A stretch of 64,000 nucleotides of DNA from Cribrihabitans_A neustonicus (GCF_048820895.1 NZ_JBMERQ010000003.1:248001-312000), one strand, 5' to 3'. Shown: positions 18,199 to 29,424, numbered from the stretch's first letter. Notes: generated by a model from the letters alone, not told the origin. Made by a program: numbers and translations.

Positions 18199-19163
18199 GC
18201 GGCCGTTCCGGCAGCGAGCAGGGCGAGGTTCTCATAGCCCGCCGCGCGCAGCTCTGCCGCGGCCCTCCAAGCCCGCAGGCCTGACTGGCAGCAGAGCACG
18301 ATGCGCTTGTCGCGGGGCAGGGCGGCAGCGGACAGCGCTTCCCGCGGCAGCCGCAGCGCGCCGGGCACCGCGGGTTTCGGGGCCTCGGAGGGATCGCGCA
18401 GCTCCACCGCCAGATCCTCCGGAGTAAGCAGCGTGGCGGCGGTGAAAGGCAGGGGGCTGGAGGGCTCGCTGGCTTGGTCGAAACGGAAACTGCCTAACTC
18501 CAGCGATGCAAGACGCAACGTGAACATTTGCCCGAGTGGCGAGGGCGTCTGCCCCAGCAGGACCTGCAGGGCCATCTGGGCCTGCAGCGCGCCGATAGTA
18601 CCCACCGCAGGCCCCATCACCCCGGCGCTGGCGCAGGTCGCGGCCTGAGCGGGCAGATCCGGGAACACGGCCCGCAGGGACGGCGCGCCGCCGCAGAAGC
18701 CCCCGGCATAACCGCTTTGCCCCAAAACCGAGGCCGAGATCAGCGGTTTTCCCTGCGCCAGGCATTCGTCTGACAGGATGTAGGAGACCGCGAAACTGTC
18801 CGCCGCATCCACCACCAGATCGGCATGGCGCACCGCCTGGCCCGCGTTGGCGGCATCGAGCGCGCGGGCGTGCGGGTGCAGCCGCACGCCCGGGTTGGCG
18901 GCAAGCAGGCGGCGGCGGGCGGCCTCAGCCTTGTAGGCGCCGATGTCCGCCATGGCGTAGAGCGGCTGGCGGTGCAGATTGCTCTCCTCCACCAAGTCCG
19001 GGTCCATTACGGTGATCTCGCCCACCCCGGCACCGGCCAGATATTGCAGCACCGGGCAGCCGAGCCCCCCGGCGCCAACGACCAGCACATGCGCACGGGC
19101 GAGCCGGGCCTGGCCTTCAGGGCCGACCTCGGGCAGCGCCGTCTGACGCGCGTAGCGGCTCAT
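18195..19163 (-). CDS. thiF: ThiF/MoeB-type adenylyltransferase with C-terminal rhodanese domain
   Basis: 322 residues. The E1-like domain (about 1-235) starts SRYARQTALPEVG and has the ATP motif VLVVGAGGLGCPVLQYLAGAGVG and later TCASAGVMGPAVG. Only one Cys is present there, so the usual paired CxxC zinc motifs are missing or reduced. A rhodanese-like domain follows, with the active loop CCQSGLRAWRAA. It would adenylate the C-terminus of ThiS and help load sulfur. It overlaps thiE and thiD by four bases on each side. Confidence 0.85.
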   Translation of the reverse strand: MSRYARQTALPEVGPEGQARLARAHVLVVGAGGLGCPVLQYLAGAGVGEITVMDPDLVEESNLHRQPLYAMADIGAYKAEAARRRLLAANPGVRLHPHARALDAANAGQAVRHADLVVDAADSFAVSYILSDECLAQGKPLISASVLGQSGYAGGFCGGAPSLRAVFPDLPAQAATCASAGVMGPAVGTIGALQAQMALQVLLGQTPSPLGQMFTLRLASLELGSFRFDQASEPSSPLPFTAATLLTPEDLAVELRDPSEAPKPAVPGALRLPREALSAAALPRDKRIVLCCQSGLRAWRAAAELRAAGYENLALLAAGTAA

Positions 19164-19753
19164 GCCCGGCAGGCCTCGACCCAGAGCCGCGTGCGCGCCT
19201 CGGGGTCCTCAGCAGTCTGGATGTCAGTCACCACCGCGGCGCTGTCGGCGCCCGCGGCAAAGACCCCGGGCAGCCGCTCCGGCGTGAGGCCGCCAATTGC
19301 GACCAGAGGTGTCGTGCCTGCCATTTGCTTCCAACGCTTAACCCGCTCCAGACCCTGCGGCGCCCATTTCATCTGCTTCAGGCGCGTCGGGTAGACCGGC
19401 CCCAGTGCCACGTAATCGGGGCCGGCCGAAAGTGCGCGCTCCAGCTCCGCTTCGTCATGGGTGGAAAGGCCCAGCCGCACGCCCTTGCGGCGCAGCGCGG
19501 CGAGGTCGGCGGTGTCCATGTCCTGCTGGCCGAGGTGAACAAAGCCGCAGTTCAGGTCCAGAGCGGCCTGCCAGTGGTCGTTCACCACAAGCCGGGAGTT
19601 ATGCACCGCGCAGAAGTCGCGGGCGCGGGCAATCTGGCGGCGGACTTCGGCCTCCGGCTGATCTTTTATCCTGAGCTGCACCAGCTTCACGCCATGCGGC
19701 ACCAGCAGCTCCAGCTGGCCGACGTGGCCCACGATCAGGTAGAAGCGCTCCAT
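19160..19753 (-). CDS. thiE: thiamine-phosphate synthase
   Basis: 197-residue TIM-barrel protein: LVQLRIKDQ near the start (phosphate/pyrimidine contact), LVVNDHWQAALD, GFVHLGQQDMD, LGLSTHDEAEL, DYVALGPVYPTRLKQ and PLVAIGGLTPERL. These are in the canonical ThiE order. It joins HMP-PP with the thiazole phosphate to give thiamin phosphate. The ATG at 19753 overlaps the thiG stop as TAATG; a longer frame to 20092 lies inside thiG. Confidence 0.9.
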   Translation of the reverse strand: MERFYLIVGHVGQLELLVPHGVKLVQLRIKDQPEAEVRRQIARARDFCAVHNSRLVVNDHWQAALDLNCGFVHLGQQDMDTADLAALRRKGVRLGLSTHDEAELERALSAGPDYVALGPVYPTRLKQMKWAPQGLERVKRWKQMAGTTPLVAIGGLTPERLPGVFAAGADSAAVVTDIQTAEDPEARTRLWVEACRA

Positions 19754-20520
19754 TACGCCAGCTCCGCCAGGCCCAGCACCGGGGTCGAGGGCACCGCCAT
19801 GTCGCGCCGCTCCATCGGATCGGCCAGGAAGCCCGCGCGGCCCGCTTCGATCGCCTGCGCCATCGCTGCCGCCATGCGCACCGGGTCGCCCGCTTTTGCC
19901 ACTGCGGTGTTGAGCAAAACCGCGTCCATCCCCAGCTCCATCGCCTGTGCGGCGTCCGAGGGCCGCCCTATGCCGGCATCGACGATCAGCGGCACACAGG
20001 GAAAATGCGCCCGCATGGCGCGCAGGGCGTCCGGGTTGCGCAGGCCCTGGCCCGAACCGATCGGTGCGCCCCAGGGCATCAGCACCTCGCAACCTGCTTC
20101 CAACAGCTTCTCCCCCACCACCAGGTCGTCAGTCATATAGGGAAAGACCTCGAATCCCTCGCTGCTGAGAATGCGCGCCGCTTCGACCAGCCCGAAGACG
20201 TCCGGCTGCAGCGTGTCGGCATGGCCGATCACCTCCAGCTTGATCCAGGGCGTTGCAAACAGCTCGCGCGCCATATGCGCCGTGGTCACCGCCTCTTGCA
20301 CCGAATGGCAGCCCGCGGTGTTGGGCAGGATGCGGCAGCCGGTTTCCTTCAGGAGCTCCCAGAACCCCGCGCCCGAGCCGCCCGCGGTCTCGCGCCTGAG
20401 CGAGACGGTGACGATATCCGTGCCGCTGGCCTCGATCGCGGCGGACAAAGTGGCAGGGGAGGGGTATTGAGCCGTGCCCAGCAGCAGGCGCGAGGTAAGT
20501 TCGTGTCCGTAAAGCTGCAT
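19753..20520 (-). CDS. thiG: thiazole synthase
   Basis: 255-residue ThiG. The start MQLYGHELTSRLLLGTAQYPS is typical, followed by VTVSLRRE, the catalytic Lys in WIKLEVIGHADTLQPD, the region around MPWGAPIGSGQG, and VDAGIGRPSDAAQAMELG. It builds the thiazole ring with ThiS thiocarboxylate and dehydroglycine from ThiO. It starts one base after the thiS stop. Confidence 0.93.
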   Translation of the reverse strand: MQLYGHELTSRLLLGTAQYPSPATLSAAIEASGTDIVTVSLRRETAGGSGAGFWELLKETGCRILPNTAGCHSVQEAVTTAHMARELFATPWIKLEVIGHADTLQPDVFGLVEAARILSSEGFEVFPYMTDDLVVGEKLLEAGCEVLMPWGAPIGSGQGLRNPDALRAMRAHFPCVPLIVDAGIGRPSDAAQAMELGMDAVLLNTAVAKAGDPVRMAAAMAQAIEAGRAGFLADPMERRDMAVPSTPVLGLAELA

Positions 20521-20521
20521 C

Positions 20522-20719
20522 TCAGCCTCCCTGCATCGGCGCCAGCACTTCCAGCCGGTCGCCCTCGGCGAGCGGCGTGTCGCCGCGCCGCTCGTAAGCC
20601 ACAAACTGGCCGTTCAGCGCCGTGGCGGTGGCGGAACTGGCGAAGCCCAGCTCGTCCAGCGCCGCGGCCAAAGTGGCTGCGGTGATCTCAAAGGGTTGCG
20701 CGTTCACGTATATCTTCAT
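20522..20719 (-). CDS. thiS: sulfur carrier protein ThiS
   Basis: 65-residue ubiquitin-like protein ending in MQGG; the terminal Gly-Gly is the thiocarboxylate site. The N-terminus MKIYVNAQPFEI and the ALNGQFVAYER stretch match ThiS. Its start lies 32 bases inside the end of thiO, a longer overlap than elsewhere in this operon. Confidence 0.92.
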   Translation of the reverse strand: MKIYVNAQPFEITAATLAAALDELGFASSATATALNGQFVAYERRGDTPLAEGDRLEVLAPMQGG

Positions 20720-21652
20720 CGCAGATCTCCGGTATCAGGCGGTCCGCCACTTGGGCGGCAATTGCGGGGGCCAGCAGGAAGCCGTGCCGGTAAAGCCCGT
20801 TGAGGTAGAGCGTGCCGTCCTTCTCCAGCACCATCGGCAGGTTGGCGGGGAAGGCGGGTCGAAGACCCGCGCCGGTCTCCACTACTGCCGCCTCGGCAAG
20901 GCCCGGGTGCAGGGCAAAGGCGGCGCTCAGCAGCTCGCTGAGCGAGCGCAGGCTTATGGGCCGGTCCGAACTGCTCTCGATCATGGTGGCGCCGATCATG
21001 TAGCGGCCCTCACCGCGGGGAACGAGGTAAAGCGGCATCCGCGGGTGCAGGAGGCGCAGCGTGCGGGTGATCTCCACTTCGGGGCAGTGCAGCACCGCCA
21101 TCTCGCCGCGCACCGGGCGCAAGGACGGCAGCCCCCCCGCCATGCCGGTGCAGTCGAGCGTCACGCCCCGGGGCGCCGGGGTGGCGAGGCGGATCTCCAC
21201 CCCCATTTCCTGCACCTTGGCCGCCAGATCGTTGAGCGCGCGGCGCGGGTCCAGGTGTGCTTCTTCCGGAAAGTGCAGCCCGGTGGCGAAGCGTCCGGCA
21301 AGCGCCGGTTCCAGCGCGGTAATCTGCGGTTCGCGCAGCAGCTGGAAATTGGCGGTGCGGCGGGCAAAGCGGGTGAGTTCGCCGCCGTCGCGGGCAGGTG
21401 CCACCACCAGCGTGCCGCGCCTGTGGACCGGTGTGATCCTGGCCCACCAGCCGAAGGCGCGGCTGCCGAGGGTGATCACCTCCTCCTCCGCGCTTTCCCG
21501 CTCGCACCAGGGCGAAAGCATGCCGCCGGCAAATCGCGACACGCTGTCTGCGCCCAAGGTATCGCTGCGCTCATAGACGGTGACCGCCGCACCCCGCTGC
21601 GCCAGTTCATAGGCGCAGGCGAGGCCCGCAAGGCCCGCGCCCGCGATGGTGA

Positions 21653-21656
<4 letters not shown>
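20688..21656 (-). CDS. thiO: glycine oxidase ThiO
   Basis: 322-residue FAD-dependent amine oxidase. The FAD motif ITIAGAGLAGLACAYELAQRG is at the very N-terminus, with ASGGMLSPW-like FAGGMLSPW following and VRGEMAVLHC and GLYRHGFLLAP near the end. It oxidises glycine to the imine used by ThiG. It overlaps the thiC stop by four bases and runs 32 bases into thiS. Confidence 0.9.
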
Positions 21657-23479
<1,823 letters not shown>

Positions 23480-23624
23480 GGTGGTGCTCCTCAAGCCGTT
23501 CACTCAAAAAGACACCAGGTGAGGTTTGGCTGGGAAACCTGCGGGCCGGGCCGGCGTGCCGGGGCCTGCGAGACGGAATGCACCTGCGCTGCGGCAACCC
23601 CACGAACAGGGGGCGGTGCGGTCC

Positions 23625-23735
23625 TAGCTTCCTACGCCAGTGTCAACTGGGTCAGGTTCTAAGGGTCGCGCCGCCGGCCCGGAGTTGCCCCGGACCCGTG
23701 CGCCTCTCAGTCCCCTTGGCGGGACTCCCCTGCGT
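23625..23735 (-). promoter_or_regulatory. TPP riboswitch (THI element) of the thi operon
   Basis: Read leftward, the leader contains AGGGGAGTCCC, then the conserved CTGAGAGG (23703-23710), a variable GC-rich arm, ACCCTTAGAACCTGA, and finally ACTGGCGTAGGAA. These blocks are in the order and spacing of the thi-box consensus. It lies 145-255 bases before the thiC ATG, so binding of thiamin diphosphate should shut off the thi operon. Confidence 0.9.
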
Positions 23736-23879
23736 GGCTTAAGGCCTAGGGGAGGCGGGGCGGTAGCGTCAACAGGTATTTTTGTAGATAGTTTTTTCCC
23801 TACGATATCATCGCGATACGTGGTTTTTCGCTGCGCCTTTGGCCTCCAGTATTTGCCCGCTTGCAAGCGGGATCGAAAA

Positions 23880-23889
23880 TTATCTATAA
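23880..23889. promoter_or_regulatory. BioR-type operator upstream of bioB
   Basis: TTATCTATAA, the palindromic box bound by the GntR-family biotin repressor BioR in alphaproteobacteria, lies 56 bases before the bioB ATG. A weaker related sequence, TTGTAGATAG, is found at 23782-23791. No bioR gene is in this window. The assignment rests on the exact motif and its place before the bio operon. Confidence 0.7.
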
Positions 23890-23944
23890 AAATCCAAACG
23901 CCGAGGCGCTGCGCGCCGCGCGGTTCAAGCCAACAGGAGACAGT

Positions 23945-24922
23945 ATGCTGGACGCAGCCCCCATCCGTACCGACTGGACCCGCGAGGAAGCGGAGAAGAT
24001 CTACAACCAGCCTTTGATGGACCTGCTGTTCCAGGCCCAGAGCGTGCACCGCCAGCACTTCGACCCGAACCAGGTGCAGAAATCCAAGCTCTTGAGCATC
24101 AAGACCGGAGGCTGCGCCGAGGACTGCGCCTACTGCTCGCAGTCGGCGCGCAATGGCGCCAAGCTCTCCGCCTCCAAGCTGATTGAGGTGGAACGGGTGA
24201 TTGCCGAGGCCCGCAAGGCCAAGGAAGGCGGCGCCACGCGCTACTGCATGGGGGCGGCCTGGCGCTCGCCCAAGGACCGCGACATGGCGGCGCTGGAGGC
24301 CATGGTGCAGGGCGTTAAGGCGCTGGGCATGGAGACTTGCATGACGCTCGGCATGCTGGACGACGACCAGGTATTCCGCCTGCGTGATGCCGGGCTCGAC
24401 TACTACAACCACAATATCGACACCTCCGAGCGCTACTACTCCGAGATCATCACCACCCGCACCTTCGCCGACCGGATTGACACGCTGAACCGGGTGCGCG
24501 AGGCGGGAATCAAGGTTTGCGCCGGCGGCATCGTCGGCATGGGCGAACAGCAGATGGACCGCATCGACATGCTGCTGGCGCTCGCGACGCTGGAAGAACA
24601 CCCGGATTCGGTGCCGGTGAACATGCTGATCCCGATTGCTGACACACCGCTTGCCGATGTTGCGAAGCTCGACTCGATCGAATTCGTGCGCACCGTGGCG
24701 CTGGCCCGCATTCTGATGCCGAAGAGCCACGTCCGCCTCTCCGCGGGCCGCACCGACATGTCGGACGAGATGCAGGCGATGTGCTTCTTCGCCGGGGCCA
24801 ACTCGATCTTCGTGGGCGACACGCTGCTCACAGCGGACAACCCCGAGGAAGACAAGGACCAGCAGCTGTTCGACCGGCTCGGCATCACCGCGATGGCCGC
24901 CGGATGTGACGGCAGCCGCTGA
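23945..24922 (+). CDS. bioB: biotin synthase
   Basis: 325-residue radical SAM enzyme inserting sulfur into dethiobiotin. The 4Fe-4S motif CAEDCAYC (Cys 57, 61, 64) is followed by SQSAR, RYCMGAAWR, and YYNHNIDTSERYY; the auxiliary-cluster Cys/Arg residues are present (AGRTDMSDEMQAMCFF). ATG at 23945 follows AGGAGA with a good spacing; the frame extends left to 23861 but has no family match there. It is the first gene of bioBFDAGC and overlaps bioF as TGATG. Confidence 0.95.
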   Translation: MLDAAPIRTDWTREEAEKIYNQPLMDLLFQAQSVHRQHFDPNQVQKSKLLSIKTGGCAEDCAYCSQSARNGAKLSASKLIEVERVIAEARKAKEGGATRYCMGAAWRSPKDRDMAALEAMVQGVKALGMETCMTLGMLDDDQVFRLRDAGLDYYNHNIDTSERYYSEIITTRTFADRIDTLNRVREAGIKVCAGGIVGMGEQQMDRIDMLLALATLEEHPDSVPVNMLIPIADTPLADVAKLDSIEFVRTVALARILMPKSHVRLSAGRTDMSDEMQAMCFFAGANSIFVGDTLLTADNPEEDKDQQLFDRLGITAMAAGCDGSR

Positions 24923-26061
24923 TGGCGGGCGCGTTCCCGAGGCATGAACGCGGGCTGGAGGAGCTGCGCGCACGCGGGCGCTACCGGCAGCTGATGCCGC
25001 GGGAAGGGCATGATTTTGCCTCCAACGATTACCTCGGCCTTGCGGGCAGCGATGTGCTGCGCGCCGCCGCAGCGGATGCGCTCGCCCGCGGCGTGCCGGT
25101 GGGCGCGGGCGGCTCGCGGCTTTTGCGCGGCAACGACGGCGAGCACCAGCGGCTGGAAGCCGAGGCCGCCGCCTTCTTCGGGACCGAAGCGGCGCTGTTG
25201 ATGGGCGGCGGCTTCAACGCCAACCTCGCGATCTTCTCCACCTTGCCGCAGCAGGGCGATCTGGTGCTGCATGACGCGCTGATCCACGCCAGCACCCACG
25301 ACGGTATGCGGCTAGGCCGGGCCGAGACCCGCAGGTTCGCCCACAACGACGCGGAAGACGCCGCCGCGGTGCTGCGCGACTGGCGCGCGGGCGGCGGGGA
25401 CGGGCAGGTCTGGATCGCGGTGGAGGCGGTCTATTCCATGGACGGCGACCTCGCGCCGATTGAGGCTTTGCAGGCGCTGGCCGAAGCCGAGGACGCGGTG
25501 CTGGTGGTCGACGAAGCTCATGCCACCGGCGTCTTCGGCGATCAGGGCCGCGGCCTGGCGCACGGGATTGCGCAGCACCCCCGTGTGCTCACTTTGCACA
25601 CCTGCGGCAAGGCGCTGGGCGTGTCCGGCGCGCTGATCTGCGGGGCGCAGGCGCTGATCGAGACCCTGATCAACAAGGCCCGCGGCTTCATCTACGCAAC
25701 CGCTCCCTCGCCGCTGAATGCAGCACTTGTGCGGGCGGCGCTGAAGGAGCTGGCGGGCAATCCCACCCTGCGCGAGCGCGCCTGGGAAAATATCCGCCAC
25801 GCCCAGTCCGAGGCGCAGCGGCTCTGCGGGCAGGAAGGCTGCCAAAGCCAGATCCTCCCCATCCCCATCGGCGGCGACAAGCGCACCATGGCGCTTGCGG
25901 CGGCAATGCAGGCGGCGGGCTACGACATCCGCGGCATCCGACCGCCCACCGTGCCCCGCGGCACCGCGCGGCTGCGGCTGCCCATCACCCTCAATGTCAC
26001 CCCCGGGATCATCACCGGGATGTTCGAAACCCTCGCAATCCAATTGGAGGCCGCCGCATGA
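24922..26061 (+). CDS. bioF: 8-amino-7-oxononanoate synthase
   Basis: 379-residue alpha-oxoamine synthase that condenses pimeloyl-ACP with alanine. Features are FASNDYLGLAGSDVL, GAGGSRLLRGNDGEHQRLE, VVDEAHATGVFG, and the PLP Lys in TLHTCGKALGVSGA. It starts inside the bioB stop (TGATG) and overlaps bioD by four bases. Confidence 0.93.
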   Translation: MAGAFPRHERGLEELRARGRYRQLMPREGHDFASNDYLGLAGSDVLRAAAADALARGVPVGAGGSRLLRGNDGEHQRLEAEAAAFFGTEAALLMGGGFNANLAIFSTLPQQGDLVLHDALIHASTHDGMRLGRAETRRFAHNDAEDAAAVLRDWRAGGGDGQVWIAVEAVYSMDGDLAPIEALQALAEAEDAVLVVDEAHATGVFGDQGRGLAHGIAQHPRVLTLHTCGKALGVSGALICGAQALIETLINKARGFIYATAPSPLNAALVRAALKELAGNPTLRERAWENIRHAQSEAQRLCGQEGCQSQILPIPIGGDKRTMALAAAMQAAGYDIRGIRPPTVPRGTARLRLPITLNVTPGIITGMFETLAIQLEAAA

Positions 26062-26684
26062 GCGCAGTCATCGTGACCGGAACCGACACCGGCATCGGCA
26101 AGACGGTCTTTTCCGCCGGGCTGGTGCAGGCGCTCCAGGCCACCTATTGGAAGCCGGTGCAATCGGGACTGGAGGAGGAAACCGACAGCCAGATCGTCCG
26201 CCGCCTTTCCGGCCGTCCGGCGCTGACCGAGGAATACCTGCTGCAGCTGCCCGCCTCGCCGCATCTGTCGGCCGAGGCCGAGGGGCGCGAGATCGACACC
26301 GCGAACCTGCGCCTGCCTGAGGTGGAAGGCCCCTTGGTGGTCGAGGGTGCGGGCGGTGTCATGGTGCCGCTGAACCGGCGCGAGCTTTACATCGACCTAT
26401 TTGCCGCTTGGGGCGCGCCGGTGATTCTCTGTGCCAGCACCCGGCTCGGCACCATCAACCATTCGCTCCTGTCGCTGATCGCACTGCATGATCTGGGCTG
26501 CCCGGTCACCGGCATTGCCTTCATTGGCGACGCCGCGCCGGAGGTGGAGGAAACCATCATCCAGTTCGGCAACGTGCCGCACCTGGGGCGGCTGCCGCGG
26601 CTGGAGGCGCTCACGCCTGAGACGCTGGCAAAAGCCTTTGACGAAAACATCAACCTGGACCTGATCCGGGAGGCGCTGGCATGA
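26058..26684 (+). CDS. bioD: dethiobiotin synthetase
   Basis: 208-residue P-loop enzyme. It has VTGTDTGIGKTVFSAGL (Walker A), YWKPVQSGL with the catalytic Lys, and LVVEGAGGVMVPL. It closes the ureido ring of biotin from DAPA, CO2 and ATP. Overlaps bioF and bioA by four bases on each side. Confidence 0.93.
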   Translation: MSAVIVTGTDTGIGKTVFSAGLVQALQATYWKPVQSGLEEETDSQIVRRLSGRPALTEEYLLQLPASPHLSAEAEGREIDTANLRLPEVEGPLVVEGAGGVMVPLNRRELYIDLFAAWGAPVILCASTRLGTINHSLLSLIALHDLGCPVTGIAFIGDAAPEVEETIIQFGNVPHLGRLPRLEALTPETLAKAFDENINLDLIREALA

Positions 26685-27979
26685 GCGCGTCGAGGCTAAG
26701 CCCGCTGGAGTTTGACCAGAAACATCTCTGGCACCCTTATACGAACGTGGAGAGACCCGGACCCACCTACGTGGTGAAGGAGAGCGAGGGCCTCTATCTG
26801 ACGCTGGACGACGGCAGCCGCCTGATTGACGCGATGTCTTCCTGGTGGTGCATGATGCACGGCCACCGCCATCCGGCCATCACCGGCGCCATCCGCGCCC
26901 AGCTCGACACGCTGCCGCATGTGATGTTCGGCGGGCTGACCCATGATCCGGCAATCGATCTGGGCCGTAAGCTCCTGGAGATCACGCCCGAAAGCCTCAC
27001 CCGCATCTTCTACTGCGACAGCGGCTCGGTTTCTGTCGAGGTGGCGATGAAGATGGCGGTGCAGTACCAGCACGCGAAAGGGTATCCGGGCCGCAGCCAG
27101 TTCGCCACCATCCGCTCGGGCTACCACGGCGACACCTGGAAGGCGATGAGCGTCTGCGACCCGGACACCGGTATGCACCATCTGTTCCAGGGCGCGCTGA
27201 GCGTGCAGCATTTCGTCTCCCGCCCGCCCATCCGCATCCGCGAGGACTGGGTGGACGACCCGGCCCGCAACGGCCTGGGCGAGCTGCGCGCGGTGCTTGA
27301 GGCGAACGCAGAAAAGATCGCCGCTTTCATCCTTGAACCCGTCGTGCAGGGCACCGGCGGCATGTATTTCTACCACCCCGAATACCTGAACCAGGCGCGT
27401 GCGCTGTGTGACGAGTTCGGCATCCTGCTGATCTTCGATGAGATCGCCACCGGCTTCGGCCGCACGGGTGAGCTCTTCGCGACGGACTTCTGCACGGTGG
27501 AGCCCGATATCATCTGCCTCGGCAAGGGGCTCACTGGCGGGCATATCTCCTTTGCGTGCACCATGACCAGCGACCGTGTCGCGGAAGGCATCGGGGGCGG
27601 CAATCCGGGCATCTTCATGCACGGGCCGACCTATATGGCAAACCCGCTTGCCTGTGCCGCGGCCAAGGCGTCGCTCGACCTCCTCACCGGGCAGGACTGG
27701 CGCGGCACGGTGGCGGCGGTAGCCGAGCAGATGGCGGCCGAGCTGGCGCCGGCGCGTGATCTGCCCAATGTGGCCGATGTGCGGGTGCTGGGCGCAATCG
27801 GAGTGATCGAGATGCGGCACCGCGTCTCTGCCGATGCGGCGCACGCGCGGGCCAAGGAGATGGGGGTCTTCCTGCGCCCCTTCGGCAACAACATTTATTG
27901 CATGCCGCCGTTCGTCACCGGCCCCGAGGCGCTGAGCGAGATCACAGCAGGCATGCTGCGCCTGGCAGGGGAGCTGTAG
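26681..27979 (+). CDS. bioA: adenosylmethionine-8-amino-7-oxononanoate aminotransferase
   Basis: 432-residue class III aminotransferase. HLWHPYTN at the N-terminus and MSSWWCMMHGHRHPAI are BioA hallmarks, FYCDSGSVSVEVAMKMA binds the PLP phosphate, LIFDEIATGFGRTG holds the PLP Asp, and the PLP Lys is in IICLGKGLTGGHISFA. It uses SAM as amino donor to make DAPA. Confidence 0.94.
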   Translation: MSASRLSPLEFDQKHLWHPYTNVERPGPTYVVKESEGLYLTLDDGSRLIDAMSSWWCMMHGHRHPAITGAIRAQLDTLPHVMFGGLTHDPAIDLGRKLLEITPESLTRIFYCDSGSVSVEVAMKMAVQYQHAKGYPGRSQFATIRSGYHGDTWKAMSVCDPDTGMHHLFQGALSVQHFVSRPPIRIREDWVDDPARNGLGELRAVLEANAEKIAAFILEPVVQGTGGMYFYHPEYLNQARALCDEFGILLIFDEIATGFGRTGELFATDFCTVEPDIICLGKGLTGGHISFACTMTSDRVAEGIGGGNPGIFMHGPTYMANPLACAAAKASLDLLTGQDWRGTVAAVAEQMAAELAPARDLPNVADVRVLGAIGVIEMRHRVSADAAHARAKEMGVFLRPFGNNIYCMPPFVTGPEALSEITAGMLRLAGEL

Positions 27980-28597
27980 GTGGAGGTCCGCTGGCTCAAG
28001 CAAGAAGGGGCGGAGGAGGCCATCGTGGTATTCGGCGGCTGGGCCATCGGGCCGGAGGTCTTCGATCATCTCAAAGGCCCGGAGGATATACTTTTTGTAA
28101 GCGGTTACAGTGACCTGCGTGCCGATCTGCCTGATCTCTCCTCCTACCGGAGGGTGCGGCTCCTGGCTTGGTCTTTCGGCGTCGCCTCATATGCCCATTG
28201 GCAGCAGGGCAGGGCGGATCCGTTTGCCGCCAAGGTGGCGGTGAACGGCAGCCTCCAGCCGGTCAGCCGTGCCGCAGGCATCGCGCCGCTGACCTTCCGC
28301 AAGACCGCCGAAAACCTCAGCCTCGACAGCTACCAGCAGTTCCTGACGCGCGCCTTCGGTGTTCCGCAGCCTGCGCGAATGCTCGACGTGGAGGCGCGCC
28401 GGGCCGAGCTGATCGCGGTGGAGCAGCGCGGGGACGCGCCACGGCTGCCCTTCGACCGCGTCTGGATCAGCGAGGATGACCGGATCTTCCCGCCGGCAAG
28501 CCTTTCCCGCGCCTGGGCCGGCCTGCCTGTGCGCCGCATCAAGGCCCCGCATGTGCCCTTTGCCCATTTCTCCGCCTGGGAGGAGCTGTTTCAATGA
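27980..28597 (+). CDS. bioG: pimeloyl-ACP methyl ester esterase, BioG type
   Basis: 205-residue alpha/beta-hydrolase-like protein of the BioG (DUF452) family. IVVFGGWAIGPEVFDHL is the oxyanion region and LLAWSFGVASYAHW carries the nucleophile Ser. A His near the C-terminus (PHVPFAHFSAW) fits the triad. It starts with GTG directly after the bioA stop. With BioC it supplies pimeloyl-ACP from fatty-acid synthesis, replacing BioH. Confidence 0.88.
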   Translation: MEVRWLKQEGAEEAIVVFGGWAIGPEVFDHLKGPEDILFVSGYSDLRADLPDLSSYRRVRLLAWSFGVASYAHWQQGRADPFAAKVAVNGSLQPVSRAAGIAPLTFRKTAENLSLDSYQQFLTRAFGVPQPARMLDVEARRAELIAVEQRGDAPRLPFDRVWISEDDRIFPPASLSRAWAGLPVRRIKAPHVPFAHFSAWEELFQ

Positions 28598-29424
28598 GAG
28601 ACGTCCCCGCCCTTCAGACAGGCGCCCCGCAACCCGCTAGCCCGGCACAGTCCGGCTTCGACCAATCCCGTGTGCGGCAGAGTTTCCGCCGCGGCCTAAG
28701 CAGCTACCACCGCCACGCGACCGTTCAAGCCGAGATTGCCAGCCGTCTTGCCGCGCTTCTGGCGGACCAGGGCGCGCCCCGCCGGCTGGACGCTGCGCTG
28801 GAGTTCGGCTGCGGCACTGGCCATCTTACCGCATCGCTGGCAGAGCGGTTTGAGATCGGCCGTCTCACTCTCAATGACCTGGTGCCGGAGGCCGCCGCCG
28901 CGACAGCCCGCGCCGCGCGGCCGCATTACGGCGCGCTGGATATTCTGCCCGGCCCGGTAGAGGCGCTGCCGTTGCCTGCCGGGCTGGATCTGATTGCCTC
29001 GGCGTCGACAGTGCAATGGTTGGATGATCTGCCCGCGCTCATGGCGCGGCTCACGGCGCATTTGCGCCCGGGCGGCTGGCTTGCGCTTTCCGGGTTCGGC
29101 CGCCGCCAGTTCCGCGAGCTGGCAGCGCTTGGCTCCAATGCGGCGGCGCCCAGCTATCTGGATGCGCGGGAATGGCCTGCGATTCTGCCGGAGGGGCTGC
29201 GGCTCGTAGCCTTGGAGCAGCGTCCTATGGTCTTGGAATTCGGGAATATCCGCACCTTGCTGCGCCATCTCAGGCTGACTGGCGTCAACGGCAACGCGCG
29301 CCAGGGCTGGAGCCGGGCCAGGCTGCGCGAATTCGAGGCGGCGTATCAGGAACGCTTCGGCCGCGGGGGGCGCCTGCCGCTGAGTTATGATCCGGTCTGG
29401 CTGGTGGCCCGCAAGGAGGCCTGA
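28594..29424 (+). CDS. bioC: malonyl-ACP O-methyltransferase
   Basis: 276-residue SAM methyltransferase. The first motif is ALEFGCGTGHLTASLAERF, followed by LIASASTVQWLDD, a BioC-typical segment, and the closing GRLPLSYDPVWLVAR. It starts the pimelate route by methylating malonyl-ACP. The ATG overlaps the bioG stop (ATGA). Last gene of the operon; a short GC hairpin around 29429-29450 follows without a clear T-run. Confidence 0.9.
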   Translation: MRDVPALQTGAPQPASPAQSGFDQSRVRQSFRRGLSSYHRHATVQAEIASRLAALLADQGAPRRLDAALEFGCGTGHLTASLAERFEIGRLTLNDLVPEAAAATARAARPHYGALDILPGPVEALPLPAGLDLIASASTVQWLDDLPALMARLTAHLRPGGWLALSGFGRRQFRELAALGSNAAAPSYLDAREWPAILPEGLRLVALEQRPMVLEFGNIRTLLRHLRLTGVNGNARQGWSRARLREFEAAYQERFGRGGRLPLSYDPVWLVARKEA

